Shown here one piece after another: positions 7,371 to 16,672 of a stretch of DNA of 64,000 bases. The stretch comes from CALVGQ01 sp964369385 (GTDB lineage Bacteria; Bacillota_I; Bacilli_A; Erysipelotrichales; Erysipelotrichaceae): contig CAYJEY010000002.1 in the NCBI GenBank assembly GCA_964369385.1, positions 122,472-186,471 of the forward strand. The letters run 5' to 3'. The notes below the pieces were generated by a model. That model worked only from the letters and a program-made list of their open reading frames with translations. It was not told the origin of the DNA and made no database searches. Position 1 is the first letter of the stretch. Each line of letters starts with the position of its first letter. A program made the translations under genes and the position numbers.

Positions 7371-9296
7371 CTAAATATCCAAATTCTTAACTAATAATGC
7401 ATTGTCTACAATAAATCGACGACGTGGTTCAACTTCATCACCCATTAACATACTAAATGCTGCATCAGCATCCATTGCATCTTCAACAGTGACTTGTACT
7501 AATGTTCTAACTTCTGGATCCATAGTAGTTTCCCATAGCTGATCTGGATTCATTTCTCCTAGACCTTTGTATCGTTGTACATTTACACGATCACCTAATT
7601 CTTTTTTAGCGTTTTCTAATTCAACATCATCATAGGCATAACGAATTGCATTTCCTCGTTGTACTTTATACAGTGGCGGTTGGGCAATATAAATGTATCC
7701 CTGATCTACAACTGGTTTTAAATAACGATAGAAGAATGTTAATAAAAGCGTACGAATATGTGCACCATCAACATCGGCATCGGTCATAATTACAATTTTA
7801 TGATAGCGAAGTTTCTCTGTATCTATTTCATTTCCTACACCACAACCAAATGCAGTAATCATTGAACGAATTTCATTATTGTCAAAAATACGGTGAAGTC
7901 GAGCTTTCTCTACATTTAAGATTTTCCCTCTTAATGGTAAAATAGCCTGAAATTTACTGTCTCTTCCCTGCTTTGCACTACCTCCGGCAGAGTCTCCTTC
8001 GACAATATAGATTTCTGATATACTTGCATCTTTACTTGAACAATCTGCTAGCTTGCCAGGTAAACTAGATATTTCTAGTGCACCTTTACGACGTGTTAAC
8101 TCACGAGCTTTTTTTGCTGCTAAACGAGCTTTTGATGCAACAATTGATTTTTCAATAATAATTTTAGACTCATCTGGATTTTCCATTAAGAATCTCTCTA
8201 ATTGTGTACCAAATACACTTGATACGATTTTTCTTACTTCACTATTTCCAAGTTTTGTTTTTGTCTGTCCTTCATACTGTGGATCAGGATGTTTTACTGA
8301 AATAATAGCAGTTAATCCTTCTCTCACATCGTCCCCTTGTAGACCTTCTTCATCTTTTTTCAGAAAGCCATGTTCTTTAGCGTAAGTATTAATCACACGA
8401 TTCAAAGCCATTTTAAATCCATCTTCATGAAATCCACCTTCATGAGTATGAATATTGTTACAGAAAGAATAGATATTTGAAATATAACCTTCGTTGTATT
8501 GCATTGCTACTTCAACTTCAATTCCGTCTTCTTTTCCTTCACAATAAACAATTTCATTAGTAATAACATTTTTATTTGTATTTAAGAATTCAACATATTG
8601 TTTAAGACCACCTTCATAGAAGAATATTTGTTCTTGTGATGGTTCTTCTCTTTCATCTATGAATACAATCTTAATTCCTTTATTTAAGAAGGCTAATTGT
8701 CTTAAGCGATCACGTAATGTCTCTTGACGATATACTACTGTTTCAGTAAATATAAGTGGATCTGCTTTAAAACTTACAATTGATCCATGTTTTTGAGGAT
8801 CACAATTTCCAATTTCACTAAGTGGAGCTACTGCGTTTCCTCCATTTTCAAAACGAATAAAATACTCTTTTCCATCTTTGAATACACGAACTTCTAAGTA
8901 TTCACTTAACGCATTAACGACACTAGCACCAACTCCATGAAGTCCCCCAGAAACTTTATAGGCACCACCACCGAATTTACCTCCGGCATGTAACACAGTA
9001 AAAATAGTCTCTACTGCAGAAAGACCTGTTTTTTCATGGATTCCAACAGGCATACCACGTCCATTATCTTCTACCGTGATGACATTATTTTTATCAACAC
9101 GCACAGTTATTTGATTTGCAAATCCTGCAAGTGCTTCATCTATTCCGTTATCGACGATTTCCCAAACAAGATGATGTAATCCTTTTTCAGAAGTTGACCC
9201 GATATACATCCCTGGTCTTTTTCTTACTGCTTCTAACCCATCTAATACCTGAATATCATCTGAGGTATAATTAAAATCTAATTCACTATTTGACAT
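7371..9296 (-). CDS. gyrB: DNA gyrase subunit B
   Basis: ATPase subunit of gyrase, 641 residues from the chosen start. GHKL ATP-binding motifs are present (EIVDNGIDEALAG, DNGRGMPVGIH, GLHGVGASVVNALS), as is the Toprim metal site (EGDSAGGSA and DADVDGAHIRTLL). The frame opens earlier at a GTG (9317), but the ATG at 9296-9294 has AGGAGG at ideal spacing and is preferred; it overlaps the recF end by 11 bases, suggesting translational coupling. Confidence 0.97.
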   Translation of the reverse strand: MSNSELDFNYTSDDIQVLDGLEAVRKRPGMYIGSTSEKGLHHLVWEIVDNGIDEALAGFANQITVRVDKNNVITVEDNGRGMPVGIHEKTGLSAVETIFTVLHAGGKFGGGAYKVSGGLHGVGASVVNALSEYLEVRVFKDGKEYFIRFENGGNAVAPLSEIGNCDPQKHGSIVSFKADPLIFTETVVYRQETLRDRLRQLAFLNKGIKIVFIDEREEPSQEQIFFYEGGLKQYVEFLNTNKNVITNEIVYCEGKEDGIEVEVAMQYNEGYISNIYSFCNNIHTHEGGFHEDGFKMALNRVINTYAKEHGFLKKDEEGLQGDDVREGLTAIISVKHPDPQYEGQTKTKLGNSEVRKIVSSVFGTQLERFLMENPDESKIIIEKSIVASKARLAAKKARELTRRKGALEISSLPGKLADCSSKDASISEIYIVEGDSAGGSAKQGRDSKFQAILPLRGKILNVEKARLHRIFDNNEIRSMITAFGCGVGNEIDTEKLRYHKIVIMTDADVDGAHIRTLLLTFFYRYLKPVVDQGYIYIAQPPLYKVQRGNAIRYAYDDVELENAKKELGDRVNVQRYKGLGEMNPDQLWETTMDPEVRTLVQVTVEDAMDADAAFSMLMGDEVEPRRRFIVDNALLVKNLDI

Positions 9297-10395
9297 CACT
9301 TTGTTCCTCCTCGACACTAAGTTGTCCTTTATGTATTCTCAGTAAATTTATATCTAAATGCTGAGTAATATCTAAATCCTTTATTTCTGTTGTAGTCATA
9401 ATGGTTTGTACCCCATTAGGGATAGCAGAAAATAAATTTCTACGCTTCTCTATATCTAATTCGCTAAGTACATCATCTAAAAGCAACACTGGTGTAGTTT
9501 TTGCTTTCATCTGTACAAAATCAACAAAACACAATTTTAGAGCTAAGACAATCATTCTACGCTGCCCTTGGGATGCATAACTATCCACCAAATGTTGATT
9601 CATCATGAATACTAAATCGTCGCGATGTATTCCCATTGAAGTTTTTCTTAAGATAAAGTCTTTATCTCTTCCCTGTTTTAGTAACTTTTTATACTTATTT
9701 ATATCAAATTGAAGCTCCTCACTAAAACTTTTATAAAAACATTGAATAGTTGACTGTTCGCAAGATAATTTTTTGTAGTTTTCATTAATTTTTTTATTTA
9801 AAAATTCAATGAACTTTTTTCTCTTCTCATAAACATGACATGCAGATTGAGACATTTGAAATTCAATCACATCTAAATGATTTTCATCCATTTTACTCAA
9901 CTTAAAAAGCATATTCCTTTCTTTCATCAACTGGTTATAACGACTTAGATGAAAACTATATGTATTATCTAATTTACCAATTTCGATATCCATCATTCTT
10001 CTTCTTTGTTTTGGCGAAACATGAAAAATTTCAATATCCGATGGTACAAACAAAATGGCATTCAACTTTCCAATAAATTCACTTGTCTTCGGTACGATTT
10101 GATTTGATACAAAACAAGTTTTTCCCTTGTTATGTACAACACATCTTAAATCATTTCTTAAATTTGAATGAGTAAATGAGCAGTCAATAATACCACAGTC
10201 TTTTCCATCCATTATCAGCTCTCTATCATCTTGAACACGAAACGAACGTGTTAAAGATAAATAATAAATAGCCTCAACAATATTTGTTTTACCTTGACCA
10301 TTATCACCTGTAATAACATTTAAACCTTGACTAAAATGGCATGTGATATCTTCTAAATTTCTAAAATATCTACATTTTAAATAGTTTAGTTTCAT
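9286..10395 (-). CDS. recF: DNA replication and repair protein RecF
   Basis: SMC-like ATPase that helps load RecA at gapped DNA. Walker A GDNGQGKTNIVEA lies at about residues 30-42, the ABC signature ASQGQRRMIVLALK near 280, and Walker B PVLLLDDVLSELD near 305. Length 369 residues is standard. The start ATG overlaps the yaaA stop as ATGA, and the end overlaps gyrB. Confidence 0.97.
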   Translation of the reverse strand: MKLNYLKCRYFRNLEDITCHFSQGLNVITGDNGQGKTNIVEAIYYLSLTRSFRVQDDRELIMDGKDCGIIDCSFTHSNLRNDLRCVVHNKGKTCFVSNQIVPKTSEFIGKLNAILFVPSDIEIFHVSPKQRRRMMDIEIGKLDNTYSFHLSRYNQLMKERNMLFKLSKMDENHLDVIEFQMSQSACHVYEKRKKFIEFLNKKINENYKKLSCEQSTIQCFYKSFSEELQFDINKYKKLLKQGRDKDFILRKTSMGIHRDDLVFMMNQHLVDSYASQGQRRMIVLALKLCFVDFVQMKAKTTPVLLLDDVLSELDIEKRRNLFSAIPNGVQTIMTTTEIKDLDITQHLDINLLRIHKGQLSVEEEQSDVK

Positions 10396-10595
10396 TTTCC
10401 AATTTCGTATTTTTGATCTTCAATATGAATATTATCACCAGGATACAATTTTCGTCCACGACGATCTTCTTTTTCACCATTAACGACAATTTTTAACTCT
10501 TTTACTGCAAGTTTTGCTTCTCCACCTGAAGATACCCAATCAGTTAATTTTAGTAATTGTGCTAAAGTAATAAATTCTTCATTTATCTTTATCAT
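10392..10595 (-). CDS. yaaA: S4-domain RNA-binding protein YaaA
   Basis: 67-residue protein with an S4-like RNA-binding fold (ITLAQLLKLTDWVSSGGEAK followed by VNGEKEDRRGRKLYPGD). It is always found between dnaN and recF in Firmicutes and is thought to act in ribosome assembly. Four-base overlap with recF. Confidence 0.93.
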   Translation of the reverse strand: MIKINEEFITLAQLLKLTDWVSSGGEAKLAVKELKIVVNGEKEDRRGRKLYPGDNIHIEDQKYEIGK

Positions 10596-10629
10596 ATTTA
10601 CCTCTTTCTTCTGTTATTACAACATTTTA

Positions 10630-10638
10630 ATTATACCA
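10630..10638 (-). promoter_or_regulatory. Extended -10 promoter of yaaA-recF-gyrB-gyrA
   Basis: Minus strand reads TGGTATAAT (10638-10630), an extended -10 box, 35 bases before the yaaA start. No good -35 is seen. Together with the dnaN terminator it suggests that yaaA-recF-gyrBA is transcribed separately from dnaA-dnaN. Confidence 0.6.
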
Positions 10639-10773
10639 CAAATCCTATTAAAATAGCATATAAATAAAAAGAAAGTAATGTAATATAGGGATATCAAATG
10701 AACAAAAAAACGCTTAAAATTGATTTAAATCAATAAATACAAAAAATCTGATAAAAAAGTATTGATTTCCGAA

Positions 10774-10808
10774 TAAAAAAAAGATACCAAGTTGTTTACT
10801 TAGTATCT
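10774..10808 (-). terminator. Terminator of dnaN
   Basis: Minus strand: AGATACTAAGT (10808-10798), loop AAACA, ACTTGGTATCT (10792-10782), then eight T (10781-10774). It begins 7 bases after the dnaN stop. Confidence 0.88.
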
Positions 10809-10815
10809 ATTATTC

Positions 10816-11937
10816 TTAGTTATATGTTCTAACTGGTAAAATTAGTTGCAAGATTGAATCATCTTTTTCACTTTTTATAATGAAAGGTTTCATTTCACCA
10901 CTAAATTGAATATGGAATTTTCCTGCTGTCATATGTTTCATTGCATCATAAGCATATTTACCACTAAATGAGATACTTAGCTCTTCACCAACATATTCAA
11001 ACAAGCTTAATTTTTCTGTACAAGATCCAATTTCAGGTGACTTGCTAGATAAAATAACACTCTCTTGATTCAAAGTTAATTTAATAATTGATATCCCATC
11101 ACTTTTAATAAATAAAGCGCGATCAATTGCCTTCATCATATCTCTTCCATCAACGATTAATTCATGTTCAAATTGTTGAGGTATTAATCGATTTGTTTCA
11201 GGATAAACTCCTTCTAATAAACGAGTTTGAATAATGTTATTATTAATCCAAAACTGAGCTTTACGATCAGATACACAAATTAATATATCTTCTACTTTTT
11301 CAATAATTTTAGATAACTCGTTTAAGGTCTTTGCAGGAATTGTAATATTAAAAGTTGCTTCACTGTTTAATTCAACAGCTTTTCTTGCCAAACGGTAACT
11401 ATCTGTAGCAACACATTCTAATTTTTTACCATCTGCTTTAAAATTAACTCCTGTTAATATTTGACGTGTCTCTTTATCACTTGTTGCAAATGTAGTTTGA
11501 GAAATTACAGAAACTAATGCATCTGATGAAATAGTAAATTGTTGACTTGGTTTAGAAAAGTCAATACTAGGATATTCAGTAGACTTAAGACCATTGATTT
11601 CAAATTTTGAAGCACCACTACTAATACGTGTAAGTGCTCCATCAATAATTTCAATAGTTAAATCGCTTGTTTCAATTTTACGTACAATCTCATAAATATA
11701 TTTTGCTTCAAGGACAATACTTCCAGTTTCTTTAATCAATAGTCTAATATCTTCTTCATCAGATGTTAATGTTTTCATAATAGAAATATCAGAATCACTA
11801 CCAATCAAAATGATAGAATCATCATTAACCTCTATTTTTATACCTGATAATGCAGGAATGGGTGAATTGCTTGAAATTGATTTTGTTACAACTTGTAAAG
11901 CTCCCCAAAAAACTTTTTTTGAAATGCTAAAATTCAT
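10816..11937 (-). CDS. dnaN: DNA polymerase III subunit beta (sliding clamp)
   Basis: Processivity clamp, 373 residues, three repeated clamp folds. Characteristic segments: VVTKSISSNSPIPALSGIKIE near the N-terminus, TTFATSDKETRQILTGVNF in the middle, LPVRTYN at the C-terminus. Strong AAGGAGG before ATG. It follows dnaA with an intervening DnaA-box region. Confidence 0.97.
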   Translation of the reverse strand: MNFSISKKVFWGALQVVTKSISSNSPIPALSGIKIEVNDDSIILIGSDSDISIMKTLTSDEEDIRLLIKETGSIVLEAKYIYEIVRKIETSDLTIEIIDGALTRISSGASKFEINGLKSTEYPSIDFSKPSQQFTISSDALVSVISQTTFATSDKETRQILTGVNFKADGKKLECVATDSYRLARKAVELNSEATFNITIPAKTLNELSKIIEKVEDILICVSDRKAQFWINNNIIQTRLLEGVYPETNRLIPQQFEHELIVDGRDMMKAIDRALFIKSDGISIIKLTLNQESVILSSKSPEIGSCTEKLSLFEYVGEELSISFSGKYAYDAMKHMTAGKFHIQFSGEMKPFIIKSEKDDSILQLILPVRTYN

Positions 11938-11988
11938 TTTGAATCCTCCTTAATTGTTTATTTTTTTATTAGATTTTATTATTAAGGC

Positions 11989-12081
11989 TGTGGAAATGTG
12001 GATAAAATCTAAAATAAGCTTTTATTACAGTATAATTTTATCATTTTTACCTGTGAAAATAAAGTGGTAAAATGGGGATAA
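11989..12081. promoter_or_regulatory. DnaA boxes between dnaA and dnaN
   Basis: A perfect DnaA box, TTATCCACA on the minus strand, lies at 11997-12005. A weaker one (ATTTCCACA) is at 11989-11997, and TTATCCCCA (8 of 9) overlaps the dnaA stop at 12073-12081. The adjoining stretch 11950-11985 is almost pure A/T and could be the unwinding element, as in the bipartite B. subtilis origin. Confidence 0.7.
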
Positions 12082-13473
12082 CTAATTTCCTTTTACTCTT
12101 CTTTCCAATTCATCCAAAGCTTGTTTATATAGTGTTTCCTTCATAATTTTCTTTTCAACTTTGTCACAAGCACTCATAATCGTAGAATGATCCCTTTTTC
12201 CAAATTCCTCTCCGATTTTAACATAAGAAATATCTAATAATTTACGACATAAATACATTGCAATATGACGTGCATTAGATATATTTGATGTTCTTGTCTT
12301 TGAAACAAGTTGTTGCTTAGTTAGGCCATAATAATCAGCAACCTCTTTTTTTATTCGATTGACCGATAATTCTTTACTACTTGTAGATGTGATTTGTCCT
12401 TTAAATATACTAATTGCAGCATCTAAATCAATATGATCTTTGTTTGTCGCATTGATAGACATAAATAATAGACGATTTAGACTTCCTTCAAGTGTACGAA
12501 CATCTTTAGAGAAGTTTCGTGCAATATATGAAAGAGCTTCGTCATCAATTTTAATAGAATTACTTACTTGATTCTTAATTTTGAGTTTTAGAATAGCAAG
12601 TGAAGTCTCAAATTCAGGACTGTCTATTCCAACAGATAAACCAGAAGAGAATCTACTTATTAGTCTTTCTTCTAATCCCTTAATCTCAGTTGGATGCTTA
12701 TCACTTGTGATACATATTTGCTTACGATCGTTTACCAGTTCATTAAAAATACTAAAGAATACTTCATGACTTTTTTCACGCCCTGCAATGAATTGAATAT
12801 CATCGACAAGAAGAATATCAATATTATAAAGCCTTCTCTTAAATTTATCGATTGATTGACGTTTAATATTGCTTACAACGCTTTCTACAAAATCATTACC
12901 AGTTGTATAATAAATTACTTTATCACTATAATTTTTCCTTACAAAATTTCCAATAGCATTAAGTAAATGCGTTTTACCAAGCCCGGTATTACCATAGATA
13001 AAAAGTGGCGTGTAGAACTTCCCAGGATTGATTGCACAAGCAAGTGAAGCTGCATGACATTCATTATTACTATTCCCTACAATGAAATTTTCAAAAGTAA
13101 GTTCACTTTTAATTTTTAGCTGATATAAATCCTCATCTTCTACTTCTTCTTCCCCAAAAAAAAGTTGAGATTGAATTGCTTTTGTCTTATGTGCTGATTC
13201 ATATTCACTTGTTAAGTAAACCTCACACTTTACTTCACTTCCTATAACCAATGATAATGCATTATTTATATTATTAGTATAACCTGCAATTACTTGTTTT
13301 AAGATTACTTTATCTGTAACAAATACTGCAATGTTATTATCCAAACTCATTAATTGTAATGGTTTAAAATATGTATCTATTACAATCGAATCTACGAGAA
13401 TTGTTCTGTCCTCTTCTATATATTCTATTGCTTTCGACCATATTTCTTTGTAGTATCCCTCTATAGTTGTCAT
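12082..13473 (-). CDS. dnaA: Chromosomal replication initiator DnaA
   Basis: AAA+ initiator, 463 residues. Domain I occupies about residues 1-85. The ATPase domain has Walker A GNTGLGKTHLLNA, Walker B IDILLVDDIQFI and sensor motifs. Domain IV ends with the DnaA-box recognition signature KRDHSTIMSACDKVEKKI. The start has only a moderate GGCAGGTG upstream. DnaA boxes lie on both sides, consistent with autoregulation. Confidence 0.98.
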   Translation of the reverse strand: MTTIEGYYKEIWSKAIEYIEEDRTILVDSIVIDTYFKPLQLMSLDNNIAVFVTDKVILKQVIAGYTNNINNALSLVIGSEVKCEVYLTSEYESAHKTKAIQSQLFFGEEEVEDEDLYQLKIKSELTFENFIVGNSNNECHAASLACAINPGKFYTPLFIYGNTGLGKTHLLNAIGNFVRKNYSDKVIYYTTGNDFVESVVSNIKRQSIDKFKRRLYNIDILLVDDIQFIAGREKSHEVFFSIFNELVNDRKQICITSDKHPTEIKGLEERLISRFSSGLSVGIDSPEFETSLAILKLKIKNQVSNSIKIDDEALSYIARNFSKDVRTLEGSLNRLLFMSINATNKDHIDLDAAISIFKGQITSTSSKELSVNRIKKEVADYYGLTKQQLVSKTRTSNISNARHIAMYLCRKLLDISYVKIGEEFGKRDHSTIMSACDKVEKKIMKETLYKQALDELERRVKGN

Positions 13474-13562
13474 GAAAACACCTGCCTTGTGAGACTAATT
13501 TTACACTATTCCCCAACGTTTTTAAATAATAAAAAGTCAGCTTTTTTTTTACCCACATAGAT

Positions 13563-13896
13563 TGTGGAAAACTAGCATAAATAAGTGCTTATTTTAAAGA
13601 CTTAAATTAATTTCTCCACATTATCCACAACTTTTATTTTGTTGAAAACATGGGGAAAAGTAAAATGTGAGTAGATTTTTGTGGGAAATCGTGGATAAAG
13701 AAGGTAAATCCACAAAATAATCCCCTAGCATTGTGGAAAAAAAAGCCTTTAAAATAAAGGTTACTCTTAGTTTTCAAGATATCCACATTCTGTGGAAAAC
13801 TAGAGGATGTGGTAAGTGGTAAATGTGTTAATAAGTAGTAAATAAGAAGAATTATGGGTAAAGTATGTAAGAATCGTTTATAATAAAAGTGGATAA
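13563..13896. other. Replication origin candidate (oriC) with DnaA-box cluster
   Basis: The 439-bp gap upstream of dnaA holds many DnaA boxes. Perfect: TTATCCACA at 13621-13629. One mismatch: 13563-13571, 13612-13620, 13690-13698, 13732-13740, 13779-13787, 13791-13799 and 13888-13896, in both orientations. The surrounding sequence is AT-rich. Position beside dnaA and box density support origin function; the dnaA promoter must lie in the same gap. Confidence 0.88.
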
Positions 13897-13912
13897 CTAC
13901 TAGGAGGAACTT

Positions 13913-14635
13913 ATGAAAAAATATATAATACTCGTTTTATTCTTATTTCTTAGCGCTTGTAGTCAAAAATACACTGCAGGAAACTCGAAAACAATGATAG
14001 AGCATATTTCAAGAAAAATAGAAATTAGTTTACCTGTACAGGCGATACCAAATGTTGATATTGATAATCCTAATTCAATTTATGTTTTAGTAAATAAAAA
14101 AAGACCATTAACAGATAGTTTTGTTCCAGATCAGTTAGTTACACCGAATGTCTTATTGATGAGAGATAACCTAACACTTCATCAAGAAGCTGCAAGTGCA
14201 TTAGAAAATATGTTTAATGAAGCATCTAATCAAAATATTAATTTAGCATTAGCAAGTGCATATCGCTCTTATGATTATCAAGCAAATCTTTATAATAATT
14301 ATGTCGCAAGGGATGGTGAAGAAGCAGCAAATCGATATAGTGCTAAGCCCGGTCAAAGTGAGCATCAAACGGGTTTAGCTGCAGATATTGTTGCAGAATC
14401 GCAGGAATGTTACATAAGAAATTGTTTTAAAGATATGGAAGAAGGAATTTGGTTAAAAGAAAATGCTCATTATTATGGATTTATCCTAAGATATCCAGAA
14501 GGCAAAGAAGAAATTACAGGATATATTTTTGAACCTTGGCACTATCGCTATCTAGGTGTAGAACAAGCAACAGCAATTTATGAATCAGGATTAACGATGG
14601 AAGAATTTTACAATATAATGGATAAAAAAAGTTAG
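13913..14635 (+). CDS. D-alanyl-D-alanine carboxypeptidase lipoprotein (VanY/M15B family)
   Basis: 240 residues with a lipoprotein signal peptide (lipobox LSAC, lipidated Cys16). The M15 zinc peptidase motifs are present: SAYRSYDYQ, SEHQTGLAADI (zinc His and Asp) and EPWHYRYLG (catalytic Glu region and zinc His). It should trim the terminal D-Ala of peptidoglycan stem peptides on the outer membrane face. It reads away from oriC with AGGAGG before ATG; a DnaA box (13888-13896) lies just before its start. No van regulatory genes are nearby, so housekeeping wall maintenance is likelier than vancomycin resistance. Confidence 0.9.
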   Translation: MKKYIILVLFLFLSACSQKYTAGNSKTMIEHISRKIEISLPVQAIPNVDIDNPNSIYVLVNKKRPLTDSFVPDQLVTPNVLLMRDNLTLHQEAASALENMFNEASNQNINLALASAYRSYDYQANLYNNYVARDGEEAANRYSAKPGQSEHQTGLAADIVAESQECYIRNCFKDMEEGIWLKENAHYYGFILRYPEGKEEITGYIFEPWHYRYLGVEQATAIYESGLTMEEFYNIMDKKS

Positions 14636-14663
14636 AATCTCTTTGTAGAGGTTCTAACTTTTT
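14631..14663. terminator. Bidirectional terminator
   Basis: GTTAGAATCTCT (14631-14642), loop TTGT, AGAGGTTCTAAC (14647-14658), then a T-run. It separates the convergent VanY-like and MFS genes. Confidence 0.85.
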
Positions 14664-14665
14664 AG

Positions 14666-15862
14666 TTATTTAGAAAATGTTTTTTCCTTGCGATAGTATA
14701 TAAAAATGAAAAAGGCTGATAAAAAGAAAAATACAATAGCATATAAAAAAGGTTGTATTGGATTTAATGTATAAGAGAATCCAGCAATTAAAGCACCGAC
14801 AATCATCCCAAGTGATTTAACTGAATTATAAAATCCCATCACTATAGAACTAGATTCGCTATTACTATATTTGCTACAACTATTTTGTAATAATGGAATA
14901 TATATTGAGTTTGCAGCAAAGAATACAAGATTGACTAAAAGAAATTGAGTAACATTCTTAGCGAAGATAACTCCAATAAGTGAAATACTACATGTCATGA
15001 ATATTACATAAAGAGAAAATGAGATATTTTTCCTTTTGATAATCCAGATGCAAATAGTTAGATTAGTTACAAGGGAGACAAGCCCGACAACAGCTTTGAT
15101 TATTCCATTGTATGAAGGGGGGAAATTAAATATATCTTTGATGTAGTAGTTGAAAGATTGATCGTAAGCAGTTGTCGCGAGACTAGATATGAATGTGACA
15201 AGAAACAAAAGAACTAATAAATGATTAAGAAAGGGTCTAATAGAGAACATCGACTTTAAAGGATTAGCCTCTTTTGAAAGTTCTTTTAATGATAATTTTT
15301 GCATATTATCGCGGGATTTAAGCATCAATTTGTATAGAATACCTACGGAAGCTAAAGAGATAACTTGAAGTATAAAAGAATAATAGATTGAAATATCTCC
15401 AATCATCCCTCCAATGAAATATCCTATAGTTCCCATTACTGTGGAAATTGTAGCTTGAAAAGTGAGGTTTCTTGCACTCGTAGAAGAATCGGAAATATAT
15501 AAAGTATAAGTTAATGAAGCAACTGTGACACCTCCAAGAAAAACACCTGCTAAACATCTTGCGATGATAATGTCGCTTTCAGTGCTGGCGTTCATAAACA
15601 TAAACTGTGCTACTGCATAACCAATACATCCAATCATCATTGAGTTTTTTTCAGAAATAACATTGATCATTTTTCCCCAAAAAGGAGAAAACAAGAAGTT
15701 TGTAATGGACATTGAAGCAAAAGCAACACCAAACATATAATCTCCTAGATTTAAATCAGAAATAAGTGTCGGAGTAATAGGATGAGCTAAATTCGCTGCA
15801 ATCGATTGTAAAGATAATAAAAACATAAAGACCACAAGACGTTGTTTATTGGAAATGTTCAT
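14666..15862 (-). CDS. Major facilitator superfamily transporter
   Basis: 398 residues with about 12 hydrophobic segments. The N-terminal half fits the drug/H+ antiporter type: GDYMFGVAFASMSITNFLFSPFWGKMIN spans TM2 and the motif-A loop region. Substrate unknown; efflux is a guess. It lies downstream of the winged-helix gene with a terminator between, so it is probably transcribed alone. In this position it runs head-on to replication from oriC. Confidence 0.8.
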   Translation of the reverse strand: MNISNKQRLVVFMFLLSLQSIAANLAHPITPTLISDLNLGDYMFGVAFASMSITNFLFSPFWGKMINVISEKNSMMIGCIGYAVAQFMFMNASTESDIIIARCLAGVFLGGVTVASLTYTLYISDSSTSARNLTFQATISTVMGTIGYFIGGMIGDISIYYSFILQVISLASVGILYKLMLKSRDNMQKLSLKELSKEANPLKSMFSIRPFLNHLLVLLFLVTFISSLATTAYDQSFNYYIKDIFNFPPSYNGIIKAVVGLVSLVTNLTICIWIIKRKNISFSLYVIFMTCSISLIGVIFAKNVTQFLLVNLVFFAANSIYIPLLQNSCSKYSNSESSSIVMGFYNSVKSLGMIVGALIAGFSYTLNPIQPFLYAIVFFFLSAFFIFIYYRKEKTFSK

Positions 15863-15928
15863 ATAAATCCCCCTAAAAATGAATATAGGATTAATTTTAA
15901 CATGTTTTTTATAGATTTAGAAGAATAT

Positions 15929-15953
15929 AAAAAAAGCATGCAATAATGCACGC
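15929..15953 (-). terminator. Terminator of the winged-helix/nuclease-like gene
   Basis: Minus strand: GCGTGCA (15953-15947), loop TTAT, TGCATGC (15942-15936) with one G-U pair, then seven T. Confidence 0.75.
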
Positions 15954-15955
15954 TA

Positions 15956-16645
15956 CTATTTTACTTCATGTATTTTACCATTCTTATCAGCAAGTAAGGC
16001 ACTCATCTGTAATTTTGATTTAAGTAGACGAGGTAATTCTTGCCATTGCTTTCTGCATTGTGTTGAGTCATTGAAGGCAATACTAAATTGTGCATTCACA
16101 TCATCAATCTCTTTTAAAACAGTATTTAACTTAATTGGAAGAGGTTGTTTACGTCCTCTTTTTGTCCCCTGAATATTAATAATCCACTTCTTATCTTCTT
16201 TTATTGCAACGATGCAGTCCTTTTCACGATGAGATTGCCATCCTCTCTCATTCAGCCAAGTACTTACAAGATCACTTAAACCATCTGTAGTTCGGTTCAT
16301 GCGTAATCGTTCTTCACGCATTTTTTCGACAATATCTTTTTCGGGTCTTCCTCTCTTTTTAGGCGGAAATACGGGTTCACGATTAACTAAGTTATCAGTG
16401 TAGTATCTCACATCTAAGTGAGATCCAAACCCAGTTTGACCTCGAGGACGCCGAAGTATTTGATCGCCCTCTAACATTAGTTTGTAGATAGCTTGACAGC
16501 ATGTAGGCATTGTTGCATGATTTGGAGAAACACGCTCATGCAGACTTTTAGAATTGATTTCAATACATTTTTTTCCCGAGTTGTGTGCTTTTTCTTTCAT
16601 TTGTAAAATTGCATCTATGTAATCTTTAATTCCTGGACCTTTCAT
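15956..16645 (-). CDS. Putative DNA-binding protein: winged helix plus AT-hook-like motif plus nuclease-fold-like C-terminus
   Basis: 229 residues, no named family recognised. Residues 1-85 look like a winged helix (helical SLHERVSPNHATMPTCCQAI, then a wing-like RRPRGQTGFGSHLDVRYY). Residues 96-102 (KKRGRPE) carry an AT-hook core RGRP. Residues 120-229 resemble a restriction-endonuclease fold: helix DLVSTWLNERGW, strand DCIVAIKE, strand KKWIINIQG. At the E-x-K position of such folds it has N157-I158-Q159, so it would be catalytically dead if the assignment is right. SD AGGTAGGG. The promoter carries two tandem Spo0A boxes. Real gene: very likely; function: unknown. Confidence 0.7.
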   Translation of the reverse strand: MKGPGIKDYIDAILQMKEKAHNSGKKCIEINSKSLHERVSPNHATMPTCCQAIYKLMLEGDQILRRPRGQTGFGSHLDVRYYTDNLVNREPVFPPKKRGRPEKDIVEKMREERLRMNRTTDGLSDLVSTWLNERGWQSHREKDCIVAIKEDKKWIINIQGTKRGRKQPLPIKLNTVLKEIDDVNAQFSIAFNDSTQCRKQWQELPRLLKSKLQMSALLADKNGKIHEVK

Positions 16646-16672
16646 TAATAATCCCTACCTTTCGATGTAAAC

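Noticed and set aside
13474..13912. Spo0A boxes within oriC
   Set aside because: No TGTCGAA or close variant was found in the gap, unlike the B. subtilis origin.
13913..14635. Vancomycin-resistance gene vanY
   Set aside because: Motifs match M15B carboxypeptidases in general; no vanRS, vanH, vanA or vanX near.
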